From positions 1,612,001-1,676,000 of the forward strand of contig NZ_CP014841.1 of NCBI RefSeq assembly GCF_001641285.1: a stretch of DNA of 64,000 nt. Direction: 5' to 3'. The translations under genes were made by a program, and so were the position numbers. The stretch is from Dyella thiooxydans. Lineage in GTDB: Bacteria; Pseudomonadota; Gammaproteobacteria; Xanthomonadales; Rhodanobacteraceae. Shown in pieces: positions 18,047 to 27,041 of the stretch. The first letter of the stretch is position 1, and every line of letters begins with the position of its first letter. Below the pieces are notes generated by a model that did not search any database, was not told where the DNA came from, and worked only from the letters and a program-made list of their open reading frames with translations.

Positions 18047-19266
18047 AGCGCGTCGTCATCACCGGCATGGGTGGCATCACCGCGCTGGGCCATGACTGGC
18101 CGAGCATCGCCGCCCGCCTGCGCGAGGGTCGCAACGCCGTGCGCCGGATGCCCGAGTGGGACTATTTCGACGGACTGAACGGCCGCCTCGGCTGCCCGGT
18201 GGACGATTTCGTCGCACCGGCCTGGCCGCGGCAGAAGACCCGTTCGATGGGCCGCGTCTCGCAACTGGCGGTGGCCGCCAGCGAACACGCGCTGCGCGAT
18301 GCCGGCCTGCTCGACGACGACGCCATCCGCGACGGCCGCATGGGCGTGGCCTACGGCTCGTCCGGCGGCAGCGTGGAGCCGGTGCGCGTGATGGGCCGGA
18401 TGCTCGACACCGGCTCGATGCAGGGCGTCACCGCCACCAGCTACATCCAGATGATGGGGCACACCACGGCGGTAAACGTCGGCGTGTTCTTCGGCCTGAA
18501 GGGGCGCATCATCCCGACCTCGAGCGCCTGCACCTCGGGCAGCCAGGCGATCGGCTACGGCTACGAGGCGATCGCGCAGGGCAAGCAGGTGCTGATGCTG
18601 TGCGGCGGCGCGGAGGAGCTGTCCGGTCCCGGCGCGGCGGTGTTCGACACGCTGTTCGCCACCAGCACGCGCAACGACGAGCCGCAGCTCACGCCGCGTC
18701 CGTTCGACCGTACGCGCGACGGCCTGGTGGTCGGCGAAGGCGCTACCACGCTGATCCTGGAGGAGTACGAACACGCGAAGGCGCGCGGCGCGACGATCTA
18801 CGCCGAGGTGATCGGCTTCGGCTGCAATTCCGACGGCGTGCACATCACCCAGCCCACCGCGGCGACGATGGCGGTGGCGATGCGCCTGGCGCTGGCCGAC
18901 GCGAAGCTGCCGCCGGAGGCGATCGGCTATGTCAGCGCCCACGGCACCGCCACCGACCGCGGCGACGTGGCCGAGAGCCATGCCACCCACGAAGTGCTCG
19001 GCGCGCGCGTGCCGGTGAGCGCGATAAAGAGCTACGTCGGCCACACCCTGGGCGCCTGCGGCGCGCTGGAGTCGTGGTGGGCGATCGAGATGATGCGCGC
19101 GGGCCGATTTGCGCCCACGCTCAACCTGGCCGAGGTCGACCCGGACTGCGCCGAGCTGGACCACATCGCCGGCAGCGAGCGCGCCATCGCCACCGACTGC
19201 GTGATGAACAACAACTTCGCGTTCGGCGGGATCAACACCTCGCTGATCTTCCGGGCGGTCGACTGA
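18043..19266 (+). CDS. Beta-ketoacyl-ACP synthase, aryl-polyene cluster (first KS)
   Basis: A 407-residue FabF-type ketosynthase with an intact catalytic triad: C163 in SSACTSG, H300 in SAHGTATD and H334 in KSYVGHTLGA. It condenses malonyl-ACP with the growing chain. The stop shares one base with the next ketosynthase start. It is one of three complete ketosynthases in the operon; which one extends the polyene and which primes it cannot be settled here. Confidence 0.92.
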   Translation: MKRVVITGMGGITALGHDWPSIAARLREGRNAVRRMPEWDYFDGLNGRLGCPVDDFVAPAWPRQKTRSMGRVSQLAVAASEHALRDAGLLDDDAIRDGRMGVAYGSSGGSVEPVRVMGRMLDTGSMQGVTATSYIQMMGHTTAVNVGVFFGLKGRIIPTSSACTSGSQAIGYGYEAIAQGKQVLMLCGGAEELSGPGAAVFDTLFATSTRNDEPQLTPRPFDRTRDGLVVGEGATTLILEEYEHAKARGATIYAEVIGFGCNSDGVHITQPTAATMAVAMRLALADAKLPPEAIGYVSAHGTATDRGDVAESHATHEVLGARVPVSAIKSYVGHTLGACGALESWWAIEMMRAGRFAPTLNLAEVDPDCAELDHIAGSERAIATDCVMNNNFAFGGINTSLIFRAVD

Positions 19267-20513
19267 TGCGTCTGGTCGACGCCAACGGCCTGCCGCGCGT
19301 GGTGGTGACCGGCACCGGCTCGGTGTCCTGCCTGGGCGCCGGCAACGCCGCGCTGCTCGACGGCCTGCGCAATGGCCGCAGCGGCCTGCGCCCGATGGAC
19401 GGCTTCGCCGCGCTCGACATGCAGGCGCGCATCGGCGGTCCGGTCGACCTTTCCGGTCTGCCCGAACCGCCGCGCAAGCTGCGGCGCTTTCTCGCCGCGC
19501 CGGGCCTGTACGCCTGGCATGCGATGAACGAGGCGCTGACGCAGGCCGGCCTGACCGAAGAGCGCCTGCACCGCGACGACTGCGGCCTGGTGCTGGGCGG
19601 CGGCGCGGCGCTGAGCGAGCACGAGACGGCGCTGGAACTGCATCGCAGCCGCGGCATCCACAAGCTCTCGCCCTTCATCGTGCCGCGCGGCATGAGCAGC
19701 GCGCTGTCGGCCAGCATCGCGCACGCCTTCGGCATCGGCGGCACCAGCCTCACCATCAGCTCGGCCTGCACCAGCAGCGCGCACGCGATCGGCCAGGCGA
19801 TGGAGCTGATCCAGCTCGGCCGCCAGCAGGTGGTGGTCACCGGCGGCGCGGAAGAACTGCACGACAGCACCGCGATGTGGTTCGACGCGATGGGCGCGCT
19901 GTCGCCGCAGCACGACGCCACGCTCGCCTCGCGCCCGTACGACCGCGATCGCGACGGCTTCGTGCTGGCCGCGGGCGCCGGCGTGCTGGTGCTCGAATCG
20001 CTGGAACACGCGCGGGCCCGGGGAGCCACCGTGCTGGCCGAACTGGCCGGCTACGGCAGCGCCACCGAGGCGGCCAGCATGGTCGGCCCCGGCGCCGACG
20101 GCATCGCCCGCGCGTTGCGCCAGGCGATCGTGCGCGCCGGCACCCTGCCCGACTACATCAACACGCACGCCTGCTCCACCCCGCAGGGCGACCTCGCCGA
20201 ATGGCAGGCGATCCGCACCGTGTTCGCCGAACGCAATGCGCCGGTGCCGCCGCTGTCGTCGATCAAGGGACTGCTCGGACACGCGCCCGCCGCCGCCGGC
20301 GCGCTGGATGCCATCGCCGGCCTGCTGATGCTGCAGCATGGATTTCTCGCGCCCGGCCGGGTGCCGGACCCCGTCGACGAGGCATTTGCCGACGCGCCGC
20401 TGCTCGACGCGTGCCGCGAACACACGGTGGACAGCGTGCTGTCGGGCAACTTCGGTTTCGGCGGCAGCTGCACCGCCCTGCTGTTCCGGCGCCTCGCGGA
20501 GGCTCACGCATGA
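19266..20513 (+). CDS. Beta-ketoacyl-ACP synthase, aryl-polyene cluster (second KS)
   Basis: A 415-residue ketosynthase with C168 in SSACTSS, H301 and H339 (KGLLGHAPAA). The first histidine sits in THACSTPQGD, where most FabB/FabF proteins have HG(T/S). The Ala replacement is conservative but unusual and may mark a specialised partner. In E. coli a KS pairs with a chain-length factor; the CLF-like gene follows directly with an ATGA overlap, so this KS is a good candidate for that pair. Confidence 0.9.
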   Translation: MRLVDANGLPRVVVTGTGSVSCLGAGNAALLDGLRNGRSGLRPMDGFAALDMQARIGGPVDLSGLPEPPRKLRRFLAAPGLYAWHAMNEALTQAGLTEERLHRDDCGLVLGGGAALSEHETALELHRSRGIHKLSPFIVPRGMSSALSASIAHAFGIGGTSLTISSACTSSAHAIGQAMELIQLGRQQVVVTGGAEELHDSTAMWFDAMGALSPQHDATLASRPYDRDRDGFVLAAGAGVLVLESLEHARARGATVLAELAGYGSATEAASMVGPGADGIARALRQAIVRAGTLPDYINTHACSTPQGDLAEWQAIRTVFAERNAPVPPLSSIKGLLGHAPAAAGALDAIAGLLMLQHGFLAPGRVPDPVDEAFADAPLLDACREHTVDSVLSGNFGFGGSCTALLFRRLAEAHA

Positions 20514-21259
20514 CCGCGCTGCGCATCGACGCCTGGCGCGCCTGGGCCCCCGGCCTGGAGACGCCCGAGGCATGGCAGGCCTGGGCGGCGGAGCCGCATG
20601 TCGTGTCCGACGATGGCCAGCAGCAACCGGCCTGCGCGTTCCTGCCGCCGATGCAGCGTCGCCGCCTGAGCCGTCTGGCGCGGATGACGATGGAGACCGC
20701 CTGGCCGCTGTGCGGCGAGGACGAGCAGCTGCCCTTCGTGTTCGCCTCGCGCCATGGCGAGACCACCCGCACGCTCGCCCTGCTCGGCGACATCGCCGAC
20801 GGACAGCCGCTGTCGCCGACCCAGTTCGGCCTGTCGGTGCACAACGCCATCGCCGGGCAATGGTCGATCCTGCGCGGGCAGCGCGGCGAATCGACCGCCA
20901 TCGCCGGCGAGGCCGACACCTTCGAGCACGCCATGCTGGAAGGCGCCCTGCTGCTGGACACCGGCGCGCCCGCGGTGCTGGTGGTGGTCGCCGAGGAACA
21001 GCCACCGGGCGCCTATGCGCCGTGGATCGACGATGTGCCGTTCTCCTACGCCGTAGCGCTTCGGCTGGGGCGGCAGGCGTCCGCCGGCAGCGCGCCGGGC
21101 GGGGCCGACTGGCAGCTGCGCCACGCGCGCGCCGACGGCGATCGCGCCCGCTGCACGTGGCCGCATGCGCTCGATTTCCTGCGCGCCACGATCACCCGGG
21201 AACCGTCACTGGAACACGCATGGAAGACACGCCGATGGATCTGGCAGCAGCGGGCCTGA
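20510..21259 (+). CDS. Beta-ketoacyl-synthase-like chain length factor
   Basis: A 249-residue protein of the short Ketoacyl-synt_2 family found in aryl-polyene and related clusters. Conserved blocks include RRRLSRLARM, FASRHGE and the FGLSVHNAIAGQWSI stretch. No active-site cysteine is seen at the expected place. Short proteins of this family are annotated as chain-length factors that pair with an active KS. The C-terminal 40 bases overlap the acyltransferase gene. Confidence 0.85.
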   Translation: MTALRIDAWRAWAPGLETPEAWQAWAAEPHVVSDDGQQQPACAFLPPMQRRRLSRLARMTMETAWPLCGEDEQLPFVFASRHGETTRTLALLGDIADGQPLSPTQFGLSVHNAIAGQWSILRGQRGESTAIAGEADTFEHAMLEGALLLDTGAPAVLVVVAEEQPPGAYAPWIDDVPFSYAVALRLGRQASAGSAPGGADWQLRHARADGDRARCTWPHALDFLRATITREPSLEHAWKTRRWIWQQRA

Positions 21260-22026
21260 GCCGCCGCACCGATGCCTGGGCGTGGCGACTGGTCGCCACC
21301 GGCGCCAGCTTCGTGCTGTTCGGGATCGGCGGGCTGCTGCTGCGGCTGCTGATCCTGCCGCTGATGGGCCTGCTGCCGGGCGGCGCCGATGCGCGCTGCC
21401 GCCGCGCCCGCGCCGCGATCAGCCGGTCGTTCCGCATGCTGGTGTGGTTCATGCACCGCAGCCGCGTGCTCGACTTCCGCATCGAGGGCGCCGAGCGGCT
21501 GGGCCGCCCCGGGCAGATGGTGGTGGCCAACCACCCCTCGCTGATCGACGTGGTGTTCCTGATCGGGCAGATCCGCAACGCCAACTGCGTGGTGAAGTCC
21601 GGCCTGTTCGGCAACCCGTGCACCCGCGGCCCGGTCAGCGCGGCCCGCTACATCAGCAACGACGGCAGCATGACCATGCTGGAATCGGCCGCCGACGTGC
21701 TGCGCGAGGGCCAGTGCCTGGTGGTGTTCCCGGAAGGCACGCGCACCCGGCCGGGCCATGCCCCGGTGTTCCATCGTGGCGCGGCGGCGATCGCCCTGCG
21801 CGGGGCCCGCACGATCACCCCGGTGTACATCACCGTGGCGCCCACCACGCTGACCAAGGCCGAGCCCTGGTACCGCATCCCCGAGCGGCGCGTGCAGGTG
21901 CACCTGCGCGTGGGCGAGGACATCGACCCGGCCACCTTCAACGCCGACGCACCGCTGCCGATCGCCTCGCGCCGGCTCAACGACCATCTGCACCAACTTT
22001 TCGAAAGGGAGCTCGCCGCCTCGTGA
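21220..22026 (+). CDS. Lysophospholipid acyltransferase family protein (PlsC-like)
   Basis: A 268-residue membrane-associated acyltransferase. A hydrophobic segment lies at residues 20-50, the catalytic HxxxxD motif is NHPSLID and the acceptor motif is FPEGTR. It probably transfers an acyl or polyenoyl group to the lipid anchor of the pigment. An ATG at 21235 is a possible alternative start. The stop overlaps the GTG start of the second ACP. Confidence 0.88.
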   Translation: MEDTPMDLAAAGLSRRTDAWAWRLVATGASFVLFGIGGLLLRLLILPLMGLLPGGADARCRRARAAISRSFRMLVWFMHRSRVLDFRIEGAERLGRPGQMVVANHPSLIDVVFLIGQIRNANCVVKSGLFGNPCTRGPVSAARYISNDGSMTMLESAADVLREGQCLVVFPEGTRTRPGHAPVFHRGAAAIALRGARTITPVYITVAPTTLTKAEPWYRIPERRVQVHLRVGEDIDPATFNADAPLPIASRRLNDHLHQLFERELAAS

Positions 22027-22310
22027 ACGCCGTCATCGACACCGCCTCGCTGGAACAGGACATCGCCGGCCTCATCATCGACACGCTGAACCTGGAAGAC
22101 CTCCAGCCCGGCGACATCCCGCCCGACCAGCCGTTGTTCCGCGACGGCCTGGGACTGGATTCGGTGGACGCGCTGGAGCTGGCGCTGGCGCTGCAGAAGC
22201 GCTACGGCATCCGCGTCGAGTCGGACGCGAAGAACGCGCGCGAGCACTTTGCCACCGTCGCCAACCTTGCCGCCTACGTCGCGTCCCAGCAGGCCCCATG
22301 CGCCGACTGA
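22023..22310 (+). CDS. Acyl carrier protein, aryl-polyene cluster (second ACP)
   Basis: A 95-residue ACP with the phosphopantetheine site GLDSVDALEL (S47). It starts with GTG in a GTGA overlap. It is clearly distinct from the first ACP, in line with two-ACP aryl-polyene systems where one may serve priming and one elongation. Confidence 0.92.
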   Translation: MNAVIDTASLEQDIAGLIIDTLNLEDLQPGDIPPDQPLFRDGLGLDSVDALELALALQKRYGIRVESDAKNAREHFATVANLAAYVASQQAPCAD

Positions 22311-22846
22311 GTGCCATCCTGCTGCCGATCGTCGGCGTGCTGTATCCGTTCGTCGTCTACTTCGGCATGGAGAAGGTCGCGCCGCCGGTGTTCGCGCTGG
22401 TGCTCGGCTCGATCTGGCTGATCCGTGCGCCGAGCCTGCTGCGCGAGCCGGGCGGTCGCTGGATGGTCGGCGCCGCGCTGGCCTACTGCGTGCTGCTCGC
22501 GGTCACCGGCGAAGGGCAGCTGCTGCGCTGGTACCCGACCCTGATCAGCCTGCTGCTGTTGGCCACCTTCGGGGTGAGCCTGATCTACGGCCCACCGATC
22601 ATCGAGCGGGTGGCGCGCCTGCGCGAACCCGAGCTGCCGCCGGAAGCGGTGCCGTACACGCGCAAGGTCACCTGGATGTGGGTCGGCTTCTTCGTGTTCA
22701 ACGCGGCCGTCTCGGCAGCGCTCACGCTGTGGGCACCGCTGAAGTGGTGGACGCTGTACAACGGTCTGCTGGTGTACTTCATCATGGGCGTGCTGTTCGT
22801 CGGCGAATGGCTGCTGCGCCAGCGACTGCGCAGGCGGCACGCGTGA
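22298..22846 (+). CDS. Integral membrane protein, aryl-polyene cluster
   Basis: A 182-residue protein with about five to six membrane helices, including a C-terminal pair around WTLYNGLLVYFIMGVLFVGEWLL. It matches the conserved COG4648-type membrane protein found in these clusters next to the second ACP. The biochemical role is unknown. It overlaps the ACP by 13 bases and the dehydratase by four. Confidence 0.83.
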   Translation: MRRLSAILLPIVGVLYPFVVYFGMEKVAPPVFALVLGSIWLIRAPSLLREPGGRWMVGAALAYCVLLAVTGEGQLLRWYPTLISLLLLATFGVSLIYGPPIIERVARLREPELPPEAVPYTRKVTWMWVGFFVFNAAVSAALTLWAPLKWWTLYNGLLVYFIMGVLFVGEWLLRQRLRRRHA

Positions 22847-23199
22847 ACGAGGTGCGCGATCCCGAGCTGCTCGACGAGCGTACGCACGACGGCACGTGGC
22901 TGCTCGACCTGCGCATCCCGCCGGAACTGGCGCATTTCCCCGGGCATTTCCCCGGGGCGCCAGTGGTGCCGGGCGTGTTGCAGGTGCAGTGGGCACTGGC
23001 GCTGGCGGCCCCGCGTCTGGCGATCGCACCGCATTGCCGCGAGATGGAGGCGCTGAAGTTCCAGCGCCTGCTGCGTCCCGGCGACGTGGTGCAACTCGAG
23101 CTGCGCCTGGACCGCGAACGCGGCAAGCTGCATTTCGCCTACCGCCTGGACGACCAGCACTGTTCGTCCGGGCGGCTGCGGGTGGAGCTGCGCGCATGA
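22843..23199 (+). CDS. ApeI-like 3-hydroxyacyl-ACP dehydratase
   Basis: A 118-residue hotdog-fold protein with the FabA/FabZ active-site motif HFPGHFPGAPVVPGVLQ (H31, H35). In E. coli aryl-polyene synthesis the ApeI dehydratase acts on the growing chain with ApeP. GTG start in a GTGA overlap. Confidence 0.88.
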   Translation: MNEVRDPELLDERTHDGTWLLDLRIPPELAHFPGHFPGAPVVPGVLQVQWALALAAPRLAIAPHCREMEALKFQRLLRPGDVVQLELRLDRERGKLHFAYRLDDQHCSSGRLRVELRA

Positions 23200-24179
23200 A
23201 CGGAACCCGGGTGCAGGCGAGCCACTGGGCGACCCAGAAGGAGCGCGGCAGCTTCGCGATGATGAAGCTCACCGCCTTCGCCGTGCGCCATCTCGGGCGC
23301 CGCTCGATGCAGCCGGTGCTGCATCTGGTGGTGCTGTATTTCTTCGTGTTCGGGCGGGCGCGACGCCACGTGCGGCAGTACCAGGCCTACCTCGCCGCAT
23401 GGAGCGGTCGCGCCGACCTGCGTCCGACCACCCGCCGCGTGTTCGGCCAGTTCATGGCCTTCGCCGACAGCCTGCTGGACCGGTTGGACGTCTGGCGCGG
23501 CACGCTGGGCGCGGCACAGGTGAGCCTGCACGACCCGGCCGACGTGCGCGGCCAGCTGCACCGGAGCCAGGGCGGCGAGCGTGGCCAGCTGCTGGTCTGT
23601 ACCCATCTGGGCAACCTGGACGTGTGCCGGGCACTGGCCGAGATGGAGGAGAAAGTCCCGCTCAACGTGCTGGTGCACAACCGGCATGCCGCGCATTTCA
23701 ACCGGCTGCAGAGCGAGGCCGGCGACCGCCAGCTGCGCCTGCTGCAGGTGAGCGAGGTGGACGCCGCGCTGATGCTGGACCTGTCGCAGCGGCTGGACCG
23801 CGGCGAGTGGATCGCCATCGCCGGCGACCGCATCCCGCTGCAGGACGGCCGCCGCGTGCTGGTCGACTTCCTCGGGCATCGTGCGGCCTTCGCGCAGGGC
23901 CCCTGGCTGATGGCCGGCCTGCTGCGCTGCCCGGTGCACCTGATGTGCTGCATCAAGATCGACGGTCGCTACCAGATCCGCCTCGAACCGTTCCTCGACG
24001 CCCCGTCGTGGGAGCGCGGCCAGCGCGAGCAGGCGATCGCCGGCTGGGCGCAGCGCTATGCCGACCGCCTCGCCCAGCTGTGCCTGCTGGCGCCCTGGCA
24101 GTGGTTCAACTTCTACGCCTACTGGCAAGCCGAAAGTGAAGGAGATGCGGATGCGAGCCCGCGGCGTGCTGCACGTTGA
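23196..24179 (+). CDS. LpxL/HtrB-like acyltransferase, aryl-polyene cluster
   Basis: A 327-residue inner-membrane acyltransferase of the lipid A late-acyltransferase family. An N-terminal hydrophobic helix lies at residues 45-60, the HxxxxD catalytic motif is THLGNLD and a conserved GDRIP motif follows. Together with the separate GT2 at 14201 it corresponds to the GT/acyltransferase fusion seen in some aryl-polyene clusters. It probably acylates the lipid anchor. The stop overlaps the thioesterase gene by 29 bases. Confidence 0.88.
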   Translation: MNGTRVQASHWATQKERGSFAMMKLTAFAVRHLGRRSMQPVLHLVVLYFFVFGRARRHVRQYQAYLAAWSGRADLRPTTRRVFGQFMAFADSLLDRLDVWRGTLGAAQVSLHDPADVRGQLHRSQGGERGQLLVCTHLGNLDVCRALAEMEEKVPLNVLVHNRHAAHFNRLQSEAGDRQLRLLQVSEVDAALMLDLSQRLDRGEWIAIAGDRIPLQDGRRVLVDFLGHRAAFAQGPWLMAGLLRCPVHLMCCIKIDGRYQIRLEPFLDAPSWERGQREQAIAGWAQRYADRLAQLCLLAPWQWFNFYAYWQAESEGDADASPRRAAR

Positions 24180-24636
24180 CAGCGAGGTGCTGGTGCCGTT
24201 TTTCGACGTCGACTCGATGGACGTCGTCTGGCACGGCCACTACGTGAAATACCTGGAGGTCGCGCGCTGCGCGCTGCTCGACCGCCTCGGCCACAACTAC
24301 ATGGACATGAAGGCCGAGGGCTATGTGTGGCCGGTGATCGACCTGCAGCTGCGCTACGTGCGCGCCGCACGTTTCGGCCAGCGCCTGCGCGTGCGCGCCG
24401 ATCTGGTCGAATGGCAGAACCGGCTGAAGGTGAATTACCTCATCAGCGATGCATCCAGCGGCGAGCGCATGACCCGCGCCAGCACCGTGCAGGTGGCCGT
24501 GCGCCTTGCCGACGGCGAGATGCAGCTGGCCTCGCCGCAAAGCTTTGTCGACGCCGTGGAACGGCACCTCTCCGGCGGCCATGAAGGCCGCGATGATCAA
24601 GCAAGTGCGGCCACCCACCGCCGCACTCCCCAGTGA
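24151..24636 (+). CDS. Acyl-CoA/ACP thioesterase (YbgC/4HBT type)
   Basis: A 161-residue hotdog thioesterase. The active-site region VDSMDVVWHGHYVKYLEVAR carries the Asp that defines the 4-hydroxybenzoyl-CoA thioesterase family. AAGGAG sits seven bases before the ATG at 24151, favouring it over the ATG at 24145. It may release the polyene or edit stalled chains. It overlaps the methyltransferase gene. Confidence 0.86.
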   Translation: MRARGVLHVDSEVLVPFFDVDSMDVVWHGHYVKYLEVARCALLDRLGHNYMDMKAEGYVWPVIDLQLRYVRAARFGQRLRVRADLVEWQNRLKVNYLISDASSGERMTRASTVQVAVRLADGEMQLASPQSFVDAVERHLSGGHEGRDDQASAATHRRTPQ

Positions 24637-25381
24637 AGTCGATCCGATGACCTACGCCAGCACCACCTACGTCGAAGAAACCCGCCTGGGCTTCCGCTTC
24701 CTCGCCACGCACACCTGGCAGCACCACGTGCTGCGGGTGGCGATCAACGATCTCAAGCGGCTGGCCGGCGAGCCGCTGCCGCGCGGCGGCACCCTGCTCG
24801 ATGCCGGCTGCGGCCAGGGCAAGTCGTTCCGCCTGCTGCGCGAGGCCTTCGCTCCCGACCACCTGATCGGCCTGGACGCCGACCCGCACAGCCTGGCACT
24901 GGCACAGGCCGAGGCGCAGCGCGAAGGCCTCGACGCGCAGATGCTCGCCGCCGACTGCGCCCGCATCGAGCTGCCCGACGCCAGCGTCGACGTCGTGTTC
25001 TGCCACCAGACCTTCCACCACCTGGTCGAGCAGGAGAAGGCGCTGGCCGAGTTCTGGCGCGTGCTCAAACCGGGCGGCTGGCTGCTGTTCGCCGAGTCCA
25101 CCCGGGCGTACATCGACACCTGGGTGATCCGCTGGTTCTTCCGTCATCCGATGCACGTGCAGAAGAGCGCCGACGAATACCTCGCCATGCTGCGTGGACA
25201 GGGTTTCGTGTTCGACGACACGAACGTCTCGCTGCCCTATCTGTGGTGGAGCCGCTCGAAGGACTTCGGCCTGCTCGAACGCTGGGGCCTGCGCGCCCCG
25301 CCTCCGCCGGGCCAGCGCGAGGAAACCCTGGTGAACGTGGCGGCGCGCAAGCCGCAGGCAGGATCGGAGCCGGGCGCGTGA
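24593..25381 (+). CDS. SAM-dependent methyltransferase, aryl-polyene cluster
   Basis: A class I methyltransferase with SAM motif I LLDAGCGQGKS, an acidic motif II ending GLDAD and the post-motif VFCHQTFHHL. It probably O-methylates the aryl head, as seen in several aryl polyenes. The start is uncertain: 24593 (GAAGG upstream, 262 residues), 24581 or 24647. The stop overlaps the GTG of the next ketosynthase. Confidence 0.85.
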   Translation: MIKQVRPPTAALPSEVDPMTYASTTYVEETRLGFRFLATHTWQHHVLRVAINDLKRLAGEPLPRGGTLLDAGCGQGKSFRLLREAFAPDHLIGLDADPHSLALAQAEAQREGLDAQMLAADCARIELPDASVDVVFCHQTFHHLVEQEKALAEFWRVLKPGGWLLFAESTRAYIDTWVIRWFFRHPMHVQKSADEYLAMLRGQGFVFDDTNVSLPYLWWSRSKDFGLLERWGLRAPPPPGQREETLVNVAARKPQAGSEPGA

Positions 25382-26571
25382 ACGACGGCTACCTCAACGC
25401 GCTCGGCGTAGCCTGCTCGCTGGGCATCGGCAAGCTCGCGGTGGCCGAGGCGCTGTTCGCCGGCGACGGCGACGGCCTGCGTCCGGAAGCCGGCTGGATT
25501 CCCGGCCATGCCCCGCCGATGGGTGCGGTGCGCACTCCGCTGCCGGACATTCCGGCACCGCTGTCGGCAACCCGCGACAACCGATGCAACCGGCTGGCGC
25601 TGGCCGCTGCGCTGGAGATCGAGGCCGATCTGCGCGATGCCATCGCCCGCTACGGCGGGGAGCGCATCGGCGTGGTGATCGGCACCAGCACCGGCGGCAT
25701 CGAGGAAGCCACCGCCGGCCTGGCCGACTGGCGTCGGGACGGCACCTGGCCCGATCACTACCGCTACGCGCACCAGGAGCTTGCCGGCACGGCCGAGTTC
25801 CTGGCCGAGTGGCTGGGCCTGTGCGGTCCGCGCTATGCCATCTCCACCGCCTGTACCGCCGGGGCGCGCGCCCTGATCAGCGCACAGCGGATGCTGCGCG
25901 CCGGGGTCTGCGATGCGGTGCTGTGCGGCGGCGTGGACACCCTGGCGCGGCTGCCGCTCAACGGTTTCCACGCGCTGGAGGCGATGGATGACGAGCGCTG
26001 CCGGCCGTTCTCCGGCCAGCGACGCGGCATCAATATCGGCGAAGCCGCCGCGCTGTTCCTGATGACCCGCGAACACGGCCCGGTGCAGCTGCTGGGCGTG
26101 GGCGCGAGCAGCGACGCCTACCACATGTCCAGCCCCGACCCGGAAGGTCGCGGCGCGGTCACCGCGATGCGCGCGGCGCTGGACGATGCGCGGCTGGAGC
26201 CCGCACAGATCGACTACCTCAACCTGCACGGCACCGCCACCGAGCACAACGACCGCATGGAAAGCCGGGCGGTCGCCGAAGTGTTCCCGCAGGGTGTGCC
26301 CTGTTCCTCGACCAAGTCGCTGACCGGCCACACCCTGGCCGCGGCCGGCGCGCTGGAAGCGGCGTTCTGCTGGCTGAGCCTGACCGATCCGCGCGCGGCG
26401 CGGCGGTTGCCACCGGCGACGACGCATGGCGAGGCAGATCCCGAGCTCCCCGCCCTGACCTTCGCCGAAGTCGGTGACACGCTGGCCCCGGGCGATCCGC
26501 GCCGGCTGATGAGCAACTCGTTCGCCTTCGGCGGCAACAACGCCAGCCTGATCCTGGGAGATGCGTCGTGA
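25378..26571 (+). CDS. Beta-ketoacyl-ACP synthase, aryl-polyene cluster (third KS)
   Basis: A 397-residue FabB/FabF-like ketosynthase with C159 in STACTAGA, H284 in LHGTATEHND and H318 in KSLTGHTLAAAG, all intact. GTG start in a GTGA overlap. It lies directly before a dehydratase and a ketoreductase gene, the order KS-DH-KR seen at the end of known aryl-polyene clusters, so it is a strong candidate for the elongating KS. Confidence 0.92.
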   Translation: MNDGYLNALGVACSLGIGKLAVAEALFAGDGDGLRPEAGWIPGHAPPMGAVRTPLPDIPAPLSATRDNRCNRLALAAALEIEADLRDAIARYGGERIGVVIGTSTGGIEEATAGLADWRRDGTWPDHYRYAHQELAGTAEFLAEWLGLCGPRYAISTACTAGARALISAQRMLRAGVCDAVLCGGVDTLARLPLNGFHALEAMDDERCRPFSGQRRGINIGEAAALFLMTREHGPVQLLGVGASSDAYHMSSPDPEGRGAVTAMRAALDDARLEPAQIDYLNLHGTATEHNDRMESRAVAEVFPQGVPCSSTKSLTGHTLAAAGALEAAFCWLSLTDPRAARRLPPATTHGEADPELPALTFAEVGDTLAPGDPRRLMSNSFAFGGNNASLILGDAS

Positions 26572-27041
26572 GCGACGCTGGCTACCCGCCGATCGCCGAC
26601 CTGCTGCCGCACGCCGGCGACATGGTGCTGCTCGACACCGTCATCGAGGCCGGCGAGGAACACATCGTGTGCTCCCGGCTGGTGCAGTCGGACGGCCTGT
26701 TCGAGTACGGCGACGGCCTGCCCGCCTGGGCCGGCGTGGAGCTGATGGCCCAGGCCGTGGCCGCCTGGGCCGGCTGGCAGGCGCGGTGCGAACGCCGGCC
26801 GGTACGGGTCGGCTTCCTGCTCGGCACGCGGCACTACCGCAGCGATCTGGATGTGTTCCCGTCCGGCACCGAACTGCGCGTGGAAGCCGTGAGAAGCTTC
26901 CACGACGATGGCGGCATGGGCGTGTTCGCCTGCCGCATCGACTCCGCTGCGGGCAGGGCCGAAGCCCGACTGAGCGTGTTCAGCCCGCCCGACCCGGATG
27001 CCTTCCTCGCCACTCTTGCACGAGCAGCCACCCATGACTGA
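26568..27041 (+). CDS. ApeP-like 3-hydroxyacyl-ACP dehydratase
   Basis: A 157-residue hotdog protein of the ApeP-type dehydratase family. The catalytic histidine is probably H15 in LLPHAGDMVLLD, with the partner acidic region in GVELMAQAVAAW. It works with the second, ApeI-like dehydratase. GTG start overlaps the KS stop; the stop overlaps the ketoreductase start by eight bases. Confidence 0.88.
   Translation: MSDAGYPPIADLLPHAGDMVLLDTVIEAGEEHIVCSRLVQSDGLFEYGDGLPAWAGVELMAQAVAAWAGWQARCERRPVRVGFLLGTRHYRSDLDVFPSGTELRVEAVRSFHDDGGMGVFACRIDSAAGRAEARLSVFSPPDPDAFLATLARAATHD

Noticed and set aside
15270-18134. A 954-codon minus-strand frame over the LolA-like and MMPL genes
   Set aside because: It is antisense to conserved membrane-protein coding sequence and has the low-complexity Gln/Arg/Gly/His composition of a shadow frame.
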